This document shows positions 1 through 11,130 of a stretch of 64,000 nucleotides of DNA, piece after piece. This DNA is from Macrolepiota albuminosa. Taxonomy: Eukaryota; Basidiomycota; Agaricomycetes; Agaricales; Agaricaceae. Position 1 is the stretch's first letter. The number at the start of each line of letters is the position of its first letter. The notes beneath the pieces are model-generated. The model was not told where the DNA came from. It was given only the letters and a program-made list of their open reading frames with translations, and searched no databases. A program made the translations under genes and the position numbers. The stretch lies in NCBI GenBank assembly GCA_027475525.1, contig JAMWFC010000126.1, positions 124,001-188,000 of the forward strand. Reading direction: 5' to 3'.

Positions 1-503
1 CACATTGACAATTTATCCATTGCATCACAGGTCTATCACTAGCAGATAGAATCAAAAGTCAGATAATACAATAAACAGTGGCCCCTCAATGTTCCTGCAG
101 GTCTCTGCATGAATAATAAAAAGTGGAAAGAGGGCAGCACACTTCCCAAAAGAGTTTTTCATGGCTTGAAAGGGGGCATTGGCATTAGCTGCCATGAGCT
201 GGCATCTATTGGATATTCACTGGCATTTGCTGGCATCAGGGAGGAAAAGAGAAAAAGGGGATGTGTGGGTGTCTGCTACATGGGGTGGCATCTGGAGAAG
301 TGTAGAGAGTGGCAGAAGAGGGATGGAGGTGGGGAGAAAGAGGAAGAAGGGGAGAAGGGGAGGGGCATGAGTGTCTGCTGTCTACTGGCATGCCAGCAGA
401 GAGTAGCAGATGTCAAATCAAGGGGAGAAGGAGGAAAGTGGGATGTGTGGGCATCCACCACATGTGGTGGCATGTGGAGTAGTGTGGGGAGTGGAGATGA
501 GGG
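1..503. other. Purine-rich non-coding stretch with degenerate repeats
   Basis: I see no supportable gene here. The stretch is rich in G/A on the plus strand and carries scattered TGGCAT words. Two degenerate copies of a roughly 75-bp segment lie at about 258-330 and 438-508. A perfect 16-bp palindrome, CCACCACATGTGGTGG, sits at 455-470. The open frames on both strands look like by-products of this biased composition. Confidence 0.5.
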
Positions 504-1343
504 ATGGCACTGAGGCAGGCAGCAATACAAGATGTCTATGAAGCATACTGTACTGTCCCAATTGTCTCTTTGCAATGGCTGGGTTTGGTGGTTAAGCTCA
601 GTGAGGAAGACATTTATGCAATCAATACCATGGATTGTTTTGGGCTTGCTTCTGGATGTGGCTGTTATGGCAAAGTGGGAGATGCCAGCACAGAAATTAT
701 TAGAGCCAACGGGATGGGGCCAGTCTCTAAATGGGTTGACAACCACATATTTTTCCAAATACAAAAAGAGTACATTGACAGTTACAATGCAGCACATAAG
801 AGCTGGAAGAAGGAGATGAGTGAGAATGGGGGCAAAAGGCACAGAGAAGGACAAATCTGGTATCAAAGGAAGGCAGATCTCGATGACTGTCCTGAAGAAT
901 ATGATGAAAGCATGGCTCACCCCATTATGGACTTGTCAGAAGCATCTCCTAGGTCTAGGGAAGAGAACAAGTTTGCGTATGTGATGGTTGACATTGATGA
1001 GATTTTGAAAAAGCTCAGAATCTCCTGGAAAAAAGGAAAAGACATTCTCTTCAGAGATATTGTGCCATACATTGGTTTTCTGTGGGACACCAGACAGCAT
1101 AAAGTTAGCATTCCACAAGAAAAGAGAGAGCAATATCTACAAGCCATTGCAGAATGGGAAAGGTTGAGGACCCACACTCCAGAAGAAACACAAAAACTCT
1201 ATGGAAAGTTGTTACACTCTTGCTACGTGTTGCCAAGAGGACGTGCTTACCTCACCAGCCTGGAGGCCTTTATAGGAGTGTTCCATAACCGTCCTTTCAT
1301 GCCAAGAACTCCTCCAAAAAGAACCACCAAAGACCTGTGCTAG
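504..1343 (+). pseudogene. DIRS-like retroelement, reverse transcriptase fragment
   Basis: The 279-residue frame carries recognisable palm motifs of a DIRS-type reverse transcriptase: an AYCTVPI-like segment near the start, FGLASG about 45 residues on, and WVDNHIFF, where the usual (Y/V)DD is changed to VDN. Further on, YIGFLWDTRQ and YGKLLHSCYVLPRGRAYL match the connection region before RNase H in this class. The N-terminal fingers and any gag are missing, and the frame begins abruptly where the purine-rich stretch ends. RNase H and tyrosine recombinase remnants follow in the same direction, which is the DIRS gene order. The VDN change and the frame breaks make activity unlikely. Family assignment is by motif reading, not alignment. 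Confidence 0.7.
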
Positions 1344-2123
1344 TGGAAGTGAGTGCTTCGTGGATCAATGGAGAAGGGAATTTCAGAAGCAGAACCTTAC
1401 CTCAACATACAAGCCTACTCCAATGCAAGCTCATCAACTGGTATTGGAATCACCATTGGCAAACATTGGCAGGCTTGGCAACTCAAGCCAGGGTGGAACA
1501 GTCAAGGGCAGGACATTGGCTGGGCAGAGGCCATGGGTTTCTTTTTCCTGGTGGGAACCATCGCACATACAAAGAGTGAAGCAAAGTGCTTTAAAATATA
1601 TGGAGATAATACTGGGGTGGTCGAGGGATGGTGGGTGGGGAGGAGCAGAAACAAAAGAATTAATGAGGTCTTCAAACAAGTCTATGAGACATGGAAACAA
1701 TTCAGAATCACAGTATCCACTTGATATGTACCAAGCAAGTTTAATCCTGCCAACAGTCCCTCCAGAGGCCACTATCCCTCAGAAGACCTCTTATTACCCT
1801 CCTTTCCCATTCCAGATTGGGCAGCCAAATACGTGCTCAACTTTGACAACCCCAGAAGCTGGGAAGTCCATTCCACTCAAAGATCAAGAGCAAATAAGCC
1901 CAGACATGGTAAAGAGATGGACAATGTACCACAAAAAACTCCAAGCCAGGCCAGAGAGCAGCAAGTCGATAGTGGTGGGATTTTGTCAAAGATTGGTAGG
2001 CAAGCCAGATTGAAGGAGTTGAGGCACAAGATAATCAAGCCCATGAACATTCAGAAACTGATGCCTTATCCTGAAGGGCTCAAGCTTGCACAATTGGTGT
2101 TGAGACCCCACATTGCAGCTTGA
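1344..2123 (+). pseudogene. DIRS-like retroelement, RNase H region
   Basis: Reading across overlapping frames gives a degraded RNase H. GIGITIGKHWQAWQL is followed by FKIYGDNTGVVEGWW, which holds a catalytic-type Asp, then YVPSKFNPANSPSRG across a frame break. The later segment, about 1830-2120, matches nothing I recognise but keeps the same direction and leads into the recombinase. Several frameshifts and one in-frame stop (after VST, near 1723) show decay. It is the middle part of the element that starts at 504. Confidence 0.62.
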
Positions 2124-2186
2124 GATAGGCTGAGGCTGTGGAGACCATTCAAGCCCAACAACTCTAATGCAGAGGACACTGGACCG

Positions 2187-3707
2187 TTGGCACACTTGGA
2201 TCAAGGAGTTGATGATGTTTTCACCATAATAAGTTCTGCGTGGGCTGATTCCACAAAGGATACCTATGGCACAGGGCTTCTTCTATTTCATGTATTCTGC
2301 GACTTTAAAGGAATTGGTAAAGAGGACCAAGCTCCAATTACTCACAGTGTGCTAAAAGCCTTTGTGGCAGCACTTGCAAGAGCATATTCTAAATTGGCAA
2401 TCAAAAACTTCATTGCCAGAATCAGAGCATGTGTAAGGGCAACCTCTAGAGGCTGTGGCTCAGTCACACAGCTGGCAGAGGGAGATCCAAAGTGTATTAG
2501 AGTATGTACTGACAATATCATAATAACTACTCACCTGGCAGAGGGAGATCCAAAGAGAACAAGTCTAGGGATTTTCTATGCCAGGTTGGATGCTTCTGGG
2601 GCTTCTGACGCATGGGAAACAACTGTACAGTACAACAAAACTTTAAAAACTCAAAAATTGCCTAAATAAATAACTGTACAAACAAGGCAGGAAAACTCCA
2701 GACTTTGGAGGTCAGAAAGGCAAACTCCAGCTTGTGTAAGCAGTCTGTATGTGGTACTGAAGGGCCCACACATGTCTGAGTGATAGCTAAAGAACCAGAG
2801 CAAATAGAAACAGTAAAATGAAATAATGTCAGAAGAAATAAGAGAATGAATGAAGGAAGAGTGAAGAGATAAGGAGTGAGAAAAGGAAGAAATGAGGAGA
2901 AATGAGGAGTCCCCTGACAGCGTGGCACTTGCTACACAATGCTACTTGGGACATTGACAAAGCAAGGCTAAAGATGCTCATGAAAGCCACTGACAAATTG
3001 GCCCCAAGCTCATCCAAAAAGAAGAAGTGGTGTCCTTGCACTCTGGCATTTTTGATTGCAATGCATAATCAGTTAGGAATATCTACTCCAAACCCTGATC
3101 TGCTGAATGCAGCAGTCTTTGCTTGTGCAACAACGTGTTTCTACACTGCAGCAAGGCTAGGAGAATTTACAGTACTGACCCTATCCTCCTTCAATCCATT
3201 GCTTCATGTTAAGCCAAGCAACGTCTCTCAGTCTGTTGATCGTTTAAGGTGTCAATCTACTATCTTCTTCATCTCTAGAACCAAGACCACAGTCCATGGT
3301 GAGGCGGTGTCATGGGCAAAGTAGAATGATCTTTCTGACTCTAAAGTTGCTCTGGAAACTCATTTCAGAGTGAACGATCTGCCTAAAGAAGGCCCTCTTT
3401 TTGCATACAAAAACACAAAAAGAATACCCACTCCTCTCACAAAGAAAAAATTCTTGGAAGTTTTAACAAAGGCAGCAAAAGTGGCCAATTGGAACCTTTA
3501 CAAGGTCACAGCCTTTGCATTGGCGCTACACTGGAGTATCTGTTGCGAGGTGTACCATTTGAAGCCATGAAGGCTATCGGTCGCTGGTCGAGCAATGCTT
3601 TTTACGGATACCTTTCTAAGCATGAACAAATTCTTGCACCCTACCTGCAAGCTATTCTGATGTTACATGAGTTGGTCTTGCAACTTACATTGGCCTTTCG
3701 AAAGTAA
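2187..3707 (+). pseudogene. DIRS-like tyrosine recombinase, split by a solo LTR
   Basis: Residues from 2187 (HLDQGVDDVFTIISSAWADS) form the N-terminal SAM-like part of a tyrosine recombinase. The frame is interrupted at 2432-2919 by a solo LTR and resumes at 2920 as AWHLLHNATWDIDKARL. The catalytic part follows: TAARLGEFTVLTL holds the first Arg, and GHSLCIGATLEYLLRG corresponds to the HxxR box with Arg replaced by Cys, a change expected from C-to-T at a CpG. GRWSSNAFYGYLSKHE carries the nucleophilic Tyr context. There is an in-frame stop at about 3322 and a frameshift at about 3490. DIRS elements integrate with such recombinases instead of DDE integrases. This copy is clearly inactive. Confidence 0.72.
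2432..2919 (-). mobile_element. Solo LTR, family A, copy 1 (in the recombinase)
   Basis: A 488-bp block starting TGTAAGGG and ending CCCTGACA, the reverse complement of the copies at 11432-11949 and 49945-50370. Flanking 5-bp sequences are GCATG (2427-2431) and GCGTG (2920-2924), a target-site duplication with one transition. Removing the block rejoins the recombinase frame. No internal retroelement sequence accompanies it, so it is a solo LTR. Confidence 0.85.
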
Positions 3708-4709
3708 GGGACAAGTCTGAGTACGTCTGTCTCTTGCATGTTTTATGGAGCTCAGGAGCCATGCTACTCGTTGGGGAATCACAAAGTCATCATGCGATGC
3801 GTCGTGGACTCCTAGTTCTTGAATGGGGAATTGCGGCTGACCCATTTTTCCTTACAGCCATGTTCATCTTCCTTTTGGAAAACTGCTAACACAAGGGTCC
3901 GGAGTAATCCGCGACGGGTCTCGCCCAAAAGATCAACATTGTTCATAAATAGTAATATGTTGTAATACCAGTAACATATACATAATGGTTATCAAGAGCG
4001 ACGATGTTCAAAGATGTAAATCTTTCATCAGAACTTCATGTCTGTTTCTATTCGGACGGACTCTTGGAAATCGAGAGGAAACGAAGAGCCATGTAAATCT
4101 TTCATCAGAACTTCATGTCTGTTTCTATTCGGACGGACTCTTGGAAATCGAGAGGAAACGAAGAGCCAGTTGGGGTTGGAGATAATTTTGATCCGGCGAT
4201 GTTGTGGATCACTCCATGTGGTCTATCATTTAAGGGGTGGGAGGGTGCTCACCGCAGAACACCGGTATGAATACCACAAAGAATGGGCCGTTCCCTCACG
4301 AGGTTGCACCAAGTAGCTCCACGGCTCATGTGCAAGTCACTATTCAACCGTGTTTTCAACTATGAATATAATTAATTCCCTTCTGCTTTTGGACAAAGAC
4401 ACTAGTCGTGTGGTGAGTATAGATATTTACTCGGGTCTGATACCCAAAGAGTTGTTACATAAAGACAGGTGCTGTTGTCGATGGTGCTCATCATTTCCTT
4501 GTAATTCAGTGACAGATCCTTGTTCTTCTACAAAAATTACATGAAAGATTACATGAAAGCACAGGTATCCCATAGTTACTGTTTGCGGATAACTCAGTCT
4601 TCATCTGACTAAGATAATGATAGATTTATAAGAGGGCCACGCCCTAATGCCCTTGTAGGTCATTGTCGAACCACCTCATTTAAAGTTCCTTGCAAGTGGT
4701 GCTCTTTTA
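3708..4709. other. Spacer between DIRS remnant and GMC gene
   Basis: Up to about 3960 there may be a decayed tail of the recombinase element, and a LEWGIAADPFFL-like string can be read. Beyond that I see no gene. The stretch contains the tandem duplication at 4014-4167 and presumably the promoter of the GMC gene, though I see no convincing TATA box close to its start codon. Confidence 0.4.
4014..4167. repeat. Perfect 77-bp tandem duplication (1 of 18)
   Basis: Copies 4014-4090 and 4091-4167 are identical and directly adjacent. The period of exactly 77 bp recurs through the window and is probably an assembly artefact; see the finding on 77-bp duplications. Confidence 0.95.
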
Positions 4710-7251
4710 ATGTCTTCTGACTATGTCATCGTTGGAGCTGGCCTTAGCGGAACAGTCCTGGCGGCAAGGCTCTCAGAAGATCCTAATATCACTGTCACAG
4801 TCCTGGAAGCGGGTTCTGCCCCCTTCCACAGCGAGAATATTGATACTCCAGGTGAAGTTCACCAATGAATAACATTTGTTCGGACAGTTCTAATGCTTGT
4901 ACTTTCATCAGGTTACCTGCTGAACACCCTGGGAAATCCAGAATACAACTGGGCGTTCTTCAGTACCCCGCAGAAGCATCTTGGCGATCGACCCGTGTTT
5001 CTGCCAAGGTAAAGTTCAACTTTGAAGGTGTGGGATATTATTTATATCCAGCACAGAGGAAAGAGTATTGGAGGTTCAACTCTGGTGAGTCCTCGGAATC
5101 ATCCCGACATTGTATCCTTATCCTAACGATCAGTCTAGTTGAACTTCCTGCAATACAATCGGTTTGACTTTTCGCATAAACTCACAATAGATGGTTTATA
5201 ATTGATGGTTTGATCTAGCGCTCCATCTATCGAATACGATGGTTAGACCAAGTGCATTGCTGAGTAAAACTCGTTCCTGACTTAACTTTAAAGCGCTTGA
5301 GAAGCTAGGTTCTGAAGACTGGACATGGGACAACCTCGTTCCATATTTTAAAAAGGTCCGTCGAAACTGGCACGGCTTTGTCTTGGCACGCGATCATCTG
5401 CATCTACAGTCAGAAACTCTTAAGTACAAGGAAGAATATGCGAGGAAACATGGATACAATTTTAATGCGGACTTCCACGGAACGTCTGGTCCCTTGCAGA
5501 AACGTATCCCTGCTTTCTTCAATCCTGCAACCGAGCCTTGGATCGAGGGAGTAAAGGCACAAGGCATCAGATTTAATCCGGATCCAGTGAGCCGAGGGAC
5601 TTGATGAATTTCTAACGATGAACTCAACTTTTTTCTACATAGTCCGCTGGAGATATCACTGGTGTCTGGCGTAACTTGATTACTGTGGACGATCATTCGA
5701 TGAGGAGCTCAGCCGGAAGTGTGAGTTATACTTCTTATGGAAGCGAGCAGATGTGTGATTGATAAGCATGTTAGGCCTACTATGAACCGAACCAGTATCG
5801 TCCTAACTTGAAAGTCATCTCTGGTGCTCTTGCGACTAAAGTCTTGATGTCGGGGAACCACCCCGCTATCGCCGACGGGGTCGAGTATCTAAAGGATGGA
5901 ACTTTACAAACACTGCATGCAACCAAAGAAGTCATCCTGTGTGCGGGTAGCTATAAGACACCACAAATCCTGGAGCTGTCTGGTAAGTACTTCCAACGGA
6001 ACACCCATGCTTAGAACTCGGGAATTTCCAGGACTTGGCGACCCAAAGATCTTGGAAAAATCTTCTATTGACGTTATTGTCGACCTACCTGGTGTAGGAA
6101 ACAACCTTCGTATGTCATTTCAATCTGATATTCGCCATGGTTCACGATAACAATTGCCTGCAGAGGTAATAAACGTCGCAATCAGCGTAACCCGGTACTC
6201 TAAATTCATACAATTAGGACCATATCAGTGCAACCTACACTGCGAAATTGAAGCCAGGCCTTGAGACCTGGACAAGGATGGAGGATCCTGCTTTCGCTCA
6301 AAGGCAGGCAGAACTCTTGTGAGGCTTCTCTGGGTCTCAAATCATCCTTTATACTAATCTAGGACCTTGATAGCAAGACGGGTGGTACAGGGATGCTAGC
6401 TGGAGGACCGGTTGCATATGCATTCTTGCCTTTCAAGGATTTCGACAAGGATGGAGCCTTAGCGGACTTGGTCAGCAGGATGTCTGTGCCAAACACGCCC
6501 ACCTTCAACTTGCAAAAGGAATGGATTAAAAATGATCGCATCCCGTTCCTTGAGTGAGTTGTGGCCTTTTTTCTTTCGAAGGATTTCAAAAGTCAACGCT
6601 ACTCTTTATCAGGCTAGGTGGATATGACCGATTTATGCCCGGAACCCTTCAGGCACCTGAGCCCGGTGTCGATTACATCTCGTCCTCTGTGATCCTTCTT
6701 CATCCGTTCAATCAAGGATCTGTCCACATCTCATCTAAGGAACCCACTGCGGTTCCTGTTATCGATCATAACTACTTGGATAACGAGCTCGACATTAAGA
6801 TGTTGGTCAAGGGCTATAAACTCGTCCGGGATATTTTCAACAGTGACCCGCTCAGAGCCCTAATTGAGCAAGAGGTCTCTCCCGGGCCTGATATCCAAAG
6901 TGATGAAGAGATCGCTGAGTACGCAAAGAAGGTAATGGGAAGTACCTTCCATCCCATTGGGACGGCGAGCCTCCTGCCTCGTAAGGATGGAGGAGTGGTT
7001 GATGCCCGGTTGAGAGTTTACGGAACGAGAAAACTTCGTGTGGTTAGTGCTTTCTGAGCGTTGAGGCAGTCACACAGCTCATTGAAGTCAAGGTTGACGC
7101 CTCTATCCTGCCTTTCGAGATTGGTGCCCCCCTACAGGGAACCCTTTATGCATTCGCTGAGAAGGTATTACTTCCCTCTGATGCTTCTGTCGCCAACTGA
7201 TTAGCAAATTTTCAGGCCGCAGACCTCATCAAAGAGGATTCCAAGAGATGA
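4710..7251 (+). CDS. GMC-family FAD-dependent oxidoreductase, 16 exons
   Basis: Exons: 4710-4851, 4912-5008, 5057-5084, 5139-5161, 5219-5241, 5294-5355, 5410-5586, 5643-5720, 5775-5982, 6032-6109, 6164-6165, 6218-6318, 6363-6553, 6613-7042, 7093-7164, 7216-7251. All introns are GT-AG and 44-60 nt long. About 582 aa, normal for the family. The N-terminus has the FAD dinucleotide fold ([16 protein letters not shown], then an acidic strand end VLEAG). [10 protein letters not shown] is GMC signature 1, [13 protein letters not shown] matches signature 2, and [16 protein letters not shown] holds the catalytic His. Family members oxidise alcohols, aldehydes or sugars with O2 or quinones; the substrate here is unknown. 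Oddities are a 2-nt exon, one missing base at the 6318 junction, and a Pro where the second active-site His/Asn usually lies ([11 protein letters not shown]). No signal peptide is evident, since the FAD motif starts at residue 5. Confidence 0.9.
6164..6165 (+). other. Candidate 2-nt micro-exon (AG) of the GMC gene
   Basis: Exon 6032-6109 ends in phase 1 (GVGNNL plus C), and the next clear exon starts at 6218 in phase 0 ([11 protein letters not shown]). Between them lie gtatgt...ctgcag (6110-6163, 54 nt), the two bases AG, then gtaata...aattag (6166-6217, 52 nt). C plus AG gives Gln, restoring the family pattern GVGxNLQDH. Both introns have the size typical of this gene. Confidence 0.6.
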
Positions 7252-8009
7252 TTTTCGCTCATCATGTACACGTTTAGTTTATGTAGTTGTGTTCGAGTTT
7301 GCTTGATAAATTTATCTATCACACTGATACCACGTCTCGATGTCGAGACACGCCTGAGGAATAGAAGAGAGAAACTGGTTGGCTTGCCTTGAATATATTT
7401 AGGGAGGTCGCTATTGTCCTGGAGTTTGCTCCCTCTTCTTTGTAATTATCACCATCTTCATACTGCTATTGAGATGCTTTAGCATTGCTTTTCTTGCTGC
7501 AACCGTGTTCACTCTTGCACTCACCTCACTCTCCACGTTTCCTAGTCTTACTTTGGTGTTCCTTACATATGCTTTCATTGTTGCAGTGGTATTTCTTGGC
7601 AGCCTGATGTTCCTCTTCTGCATGTTTGGACTTTTGCTTCTGTTTCGCTTCATGCTTGGCCTGGAGCTTCCAATGGTGCTATTCCACTGATCACTTAAAA
7701 ATTAAACATCAGAGAAATCACTCCTACAATCATTGCATCCATATTGTGTCAGGTAAGAGTCTTCTTTGTGATATCAACCCAGCCTGAAATCACACTTAGG
7801 TATGACATGGGTTGAGTACAGTAACACAATGGATTATGCAGGACATTGTTTGTCTGGTAGATTTTTTTTACAACACTATTGACATTTTTGACAACTTCAG
7901 ATGTTGCTCATTGCTTCCTCTAAGTGAGGGGACAGTATTGTTTTTGCAGGAATTGACATTTCAGGTTGGCTCTGTCTGGTGATCCTCAAATCATCTTTCA
8001 AAAAGTATA
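7252..8009. other. Gene-free spacer
   Basis: No supportable gene. An 80-residue basic frame on the minus strand (7411-7653) and a hydrophobic frame opposite it look like composition effects. The Gypsy remnant begins near 8010. Confidence 0.4.
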
Positions 8010-8640
8010 AACATTGGGTGCTCAGACTTTTTGTGGATACTGACTATGTGAAACACCCACTACAAACTCACTACCTGACCTCTCCTCTCCCCAATCTCAG
8101 TTTACAACATTGACAGCACCCCCAATGAAGTGGGCTCAATTTGCACCATAGTGGAGCTGATTCTATGCTACAAGTGCCATGGGGAGCATGCCACTTTTAG
8201 CATCACCAGTCTTGGGAAGCAGGACATGATCTTAGGGTTCACCTGGCTTCAGGAGCACAACTCAGAGATCAACTGGACCAAGACAGAAATGAGCAGAAGT
8301 CAGTGCCTCTGGCACTGCACCACCTACATGGAGGAAGCCAAGAAAGAGTGGCATACTGCAGTGTGGGAACACAGCTATCTGGGTGTGTTGGATCAGACAC
8401 CTCCCTTTTGCTGACCTCAACTTGCTGGACACCCCACCTCTGTCATTCCTCCCTAGAGAGGCCCTCTACAAGGATGACAGGCATGGTGGAGGGGAACCTA
8501 TGCAGGAAGAAGGATGCAAAGTAGAGTTCCTGCCTGCCCAGAATTCAGAGCTCCTAGATGAGGATATTGAGGTAGAAGACCACATTTATGCCACCATCTT
8601 GTGGGCCCCAGTGACCATGGAGGAGATTTAGGCTACCCAG
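8010..8640 (+). pseudogene. Gypsy retrotransposon protease region, fragment
   Basis: Reading frames give FVDTDYVK, YNIDSTPNEVGSI and TSLGKQDMILGFTWLQEHN, which together match the aspartic protease region of basidiomycete Gypsy polyproteins. The usual DSG/DTG active-site stretch just before FVDTDYVK is degraded. Downstream, DLNLLDTPPLSFLP and EVEDHIYATILWAP fit the acidic linker between protease and reverse transcriptase. An in-frame TGA at 8412 and several frame changes show decay. No reverse transcriptase follows on this strand, so it is an orphan fragment. Confidence 0.7.
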
Positions 8641-10924
8641 ACTATGTTGAGAAGACCCCACAGAGGCTAAGTGCACCAATAGGAGGGTCTGGCAGTACAT
8701 AGCAGCACAGCACATGCTCAGCATACCTTGGCACATGTGATTTGGCCATTTTGGGCAATATCAAATGGCACATATAGCAAATAATGCACCCAATTAGTGA
8801 TAGCACTGGTGGCAGCTGGAATGACAGGTGACATGTCAGAAAAATCCCTGATCTATTATCAGGCCCAAAACCTGATTAGGTCAAATCAGGCAGACAAACC
8901 TTGTTCATCAGGCCTGATTAGATGTGTGGTAATTCTAATTAGAGCCATCAATTTTTTATACAATATTATATAACCTTTGTTGTGTTCACTGTCCCTCATC
9001 ATGATTGTCCTACCTCTGAATTATGCTCCATCTACTACACTGTCACAAATATCAGAGAACCACAAAAACAATGAGGCTTTTGATTATTTTTAAATCAAAT
9101 TGGGAAAGTTTATGACAAGATTTCTCTCTCTATATGATATTCCTCTTTCTGGTGACAGATGACAGTGAAGTGTGCCAGAATGATTCAAGTTGCAATACTA
9201 TACCTAATATGATATCTTTAAATAACAGAATATTGCCTTCTTAAAGTCAAGTACACCTGTATATCTGACTAGCAACTCAGAATGAGCTATTTTTAGAGCA
9301 ACTCAAAGTTCTATAGCCACCTACACTATGATTGTGTGCTGGTCAATGCTCAAGACAAGCCTTATATAGCATGCCTTGTTTAGCTTTTTTTTTGTTATTT
9401 TGGATGCAGATATATTTTTACAGGCATGTAACAATTTACAAGAGGATTATCAATAAACACAAGTATACATAGGATATTATCAGATGAATTGGTATCTATC
9501 AGACATGATGTGCCCAAATCTGAAATATTAGTTACCTGATTCTGAAAAATTGTTGGAACAATTCAGTCTAAGAACTACCATTATCAACTGCTGTCTGCTC
9601 ATTAAATTTGTTCTGTGCTGGTACTGTCAATTTAGTTCTGTGCTCACACCAAGTTCTGTGTTGGTCATCTCTACTTGGGTGCAATCCAGATTTAATTTTT
9701 GGCACTCAAAAAAACTTTTAAATTATCAATGATGTATTCTATATGCTGTTGCTTCTGAATTCCATCTCTCTCTCTCACTGAAGATGATTCCAGAAATGTT
9801 TTCTCACACCTACATCAGGCTTGACTGAATGCCCTACTTGCAGTCCCTGAGTGCACACCAGTACTGAATGTCTGGCAGAATAAAAAAGACACTTGGGATT
9901 TATACAGGAATTGTGCATATTCTTGACTTTACAGGCAAACAAATAAAGTTCTACAAGCCCAGAAGGGTTGGTATGGCAAGTTTGATGGCAAGGAAGGTTT
10001 ATTACATGGGCAAATGATTTTGTGAATATACCCTATGCTTTGATCAATGCTCCCTTGTAATTCTTACCATACTAGGGTGTCAAGATCTATGACTATATCT
10101 TACAAACATGCATTATGTTCATTTACCAACCAGAAGAGAGCCTCAGAGCTGATTTTTTCAAGTATATGCTTGTCTGGCAGGGCACCAGGCACTCACATCT
10201 ACAAGCTGGAGCACACAACAGTGCCTCAATCAGGATTACAAAAAAAAAACACAGAATAGGTACCCCCAGTCATATGTTCCCATTATTATGTCCTTGGAAG
10301 TTTTGAGTGATGATGGGACCAAGGTGTGTGATATACCCATCAGCTCAGCTGTTGTCCAACTTAGAAAAGGTGGTATGTTGTGTGCTTTAGCAGTGGCAAT
10401 CCTATTGAAAAGCATATTGAGTTGCATGAAAATACTATTGTGTGTGCTGGTCAGGTCAATGAAGGGAGCTGATGAGTAAATAAGTGCCAGGCATGTTTTG
10501 ATATAGCATGGGAGTTGGGACCTTGTATCTGACAACTTAGCAAAAAAAATCATCCTTTCCAACCTATATGTTACACACACTCCTATGCACAGCCCTATGC
10601 CCCTGCAACCAACAGCATTGTAGCTCCTAGATTGTGAGGCATGGGATAAGAGGTATCATTGCTAGTGTGATTGAGAGCATGTGGAGACAATCACTCAGAA
10701 ATATGAGTAGTCCCACAGTTTTCCCTTTCAGGCAACTGACTTCTATTTCCAGAGCAACAAGCTTTGTCCACTCCACAGGCAGGGCCCAACCACTCTGCAG
10801 AACAACCCTCATCAACTGAACATTGCATAAATGATGGTGCAGCCTTGTCCTTGTCCTCCTGCCTCATAGCCTGCTCCCTGTTGACCTGCTCATTCTGGCC
10901 TACTTCTAGGGGCCTTTTTGATGG
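8641..10924. other. Long stretch without a recognised gene
   Basis: AT-rich, with many stops in all frames to about 9980. Between 10115 and 10620 short plus-strand frames can be joined (MFIYQPEESLRADFFKYML; VLSDDGTKVCDIPISSAVV; HGSWDLVSDNLAKKI). They read like a decayed coding sequence of unknown family. I cannot assign it and see no terminal repeats. Confidence 0.4.
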
Positions 10925-11130
10925 TCCCAAGTGGTAAGGGGTAGTGATTCTTTACAGTCATCACATTCAAGACTCAATAGTCCTGAACTAGATGTAGAGA
11001 TCCATCCTTCTTCTTAATGAAGAAGACTGGAGAGGCCATTGGGAACTTTGAGGGATGGATGCAACCAGAGTTTAAATTCTCCTGCAACAAGGCATTGAGC
11101 TCATCCTGTTCTCTGGGAGAGACTCAAAAA
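10925..11130 (-). pseudogene. Gypsy reverse transcriptase N-terminal fragment
   Basis: The minus strand reads ELNALLQENLNSGCI, then SPVFFIKKKDGSLHLVQDY, a stop, and VLNVMTVKNHYPLPLG. This is the start of a Gypsy reverse transcriptase (usual pattern SPxFFVxKKDGxxRxVxDYRxLN). It stops at about 10925, where unrelated sequence begins. It is a different copy from the longer pol at 12-15 kb, which has its own version of this segment. Confidence 0.68.

Noticed and set aside
276..920. 214-residue minus-strand frame opposite the reverse transcriptase
   Set aside because: Antisense shadow of the RT frame and of the purine-rich block; low-complexity Pro/Ser/Leu.
7411..7690. Basic minus-strand frame and the hydrophobic frame opposite it
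   Set aside because: Mirror images of the same biased sequence, with no partner exons or motif.
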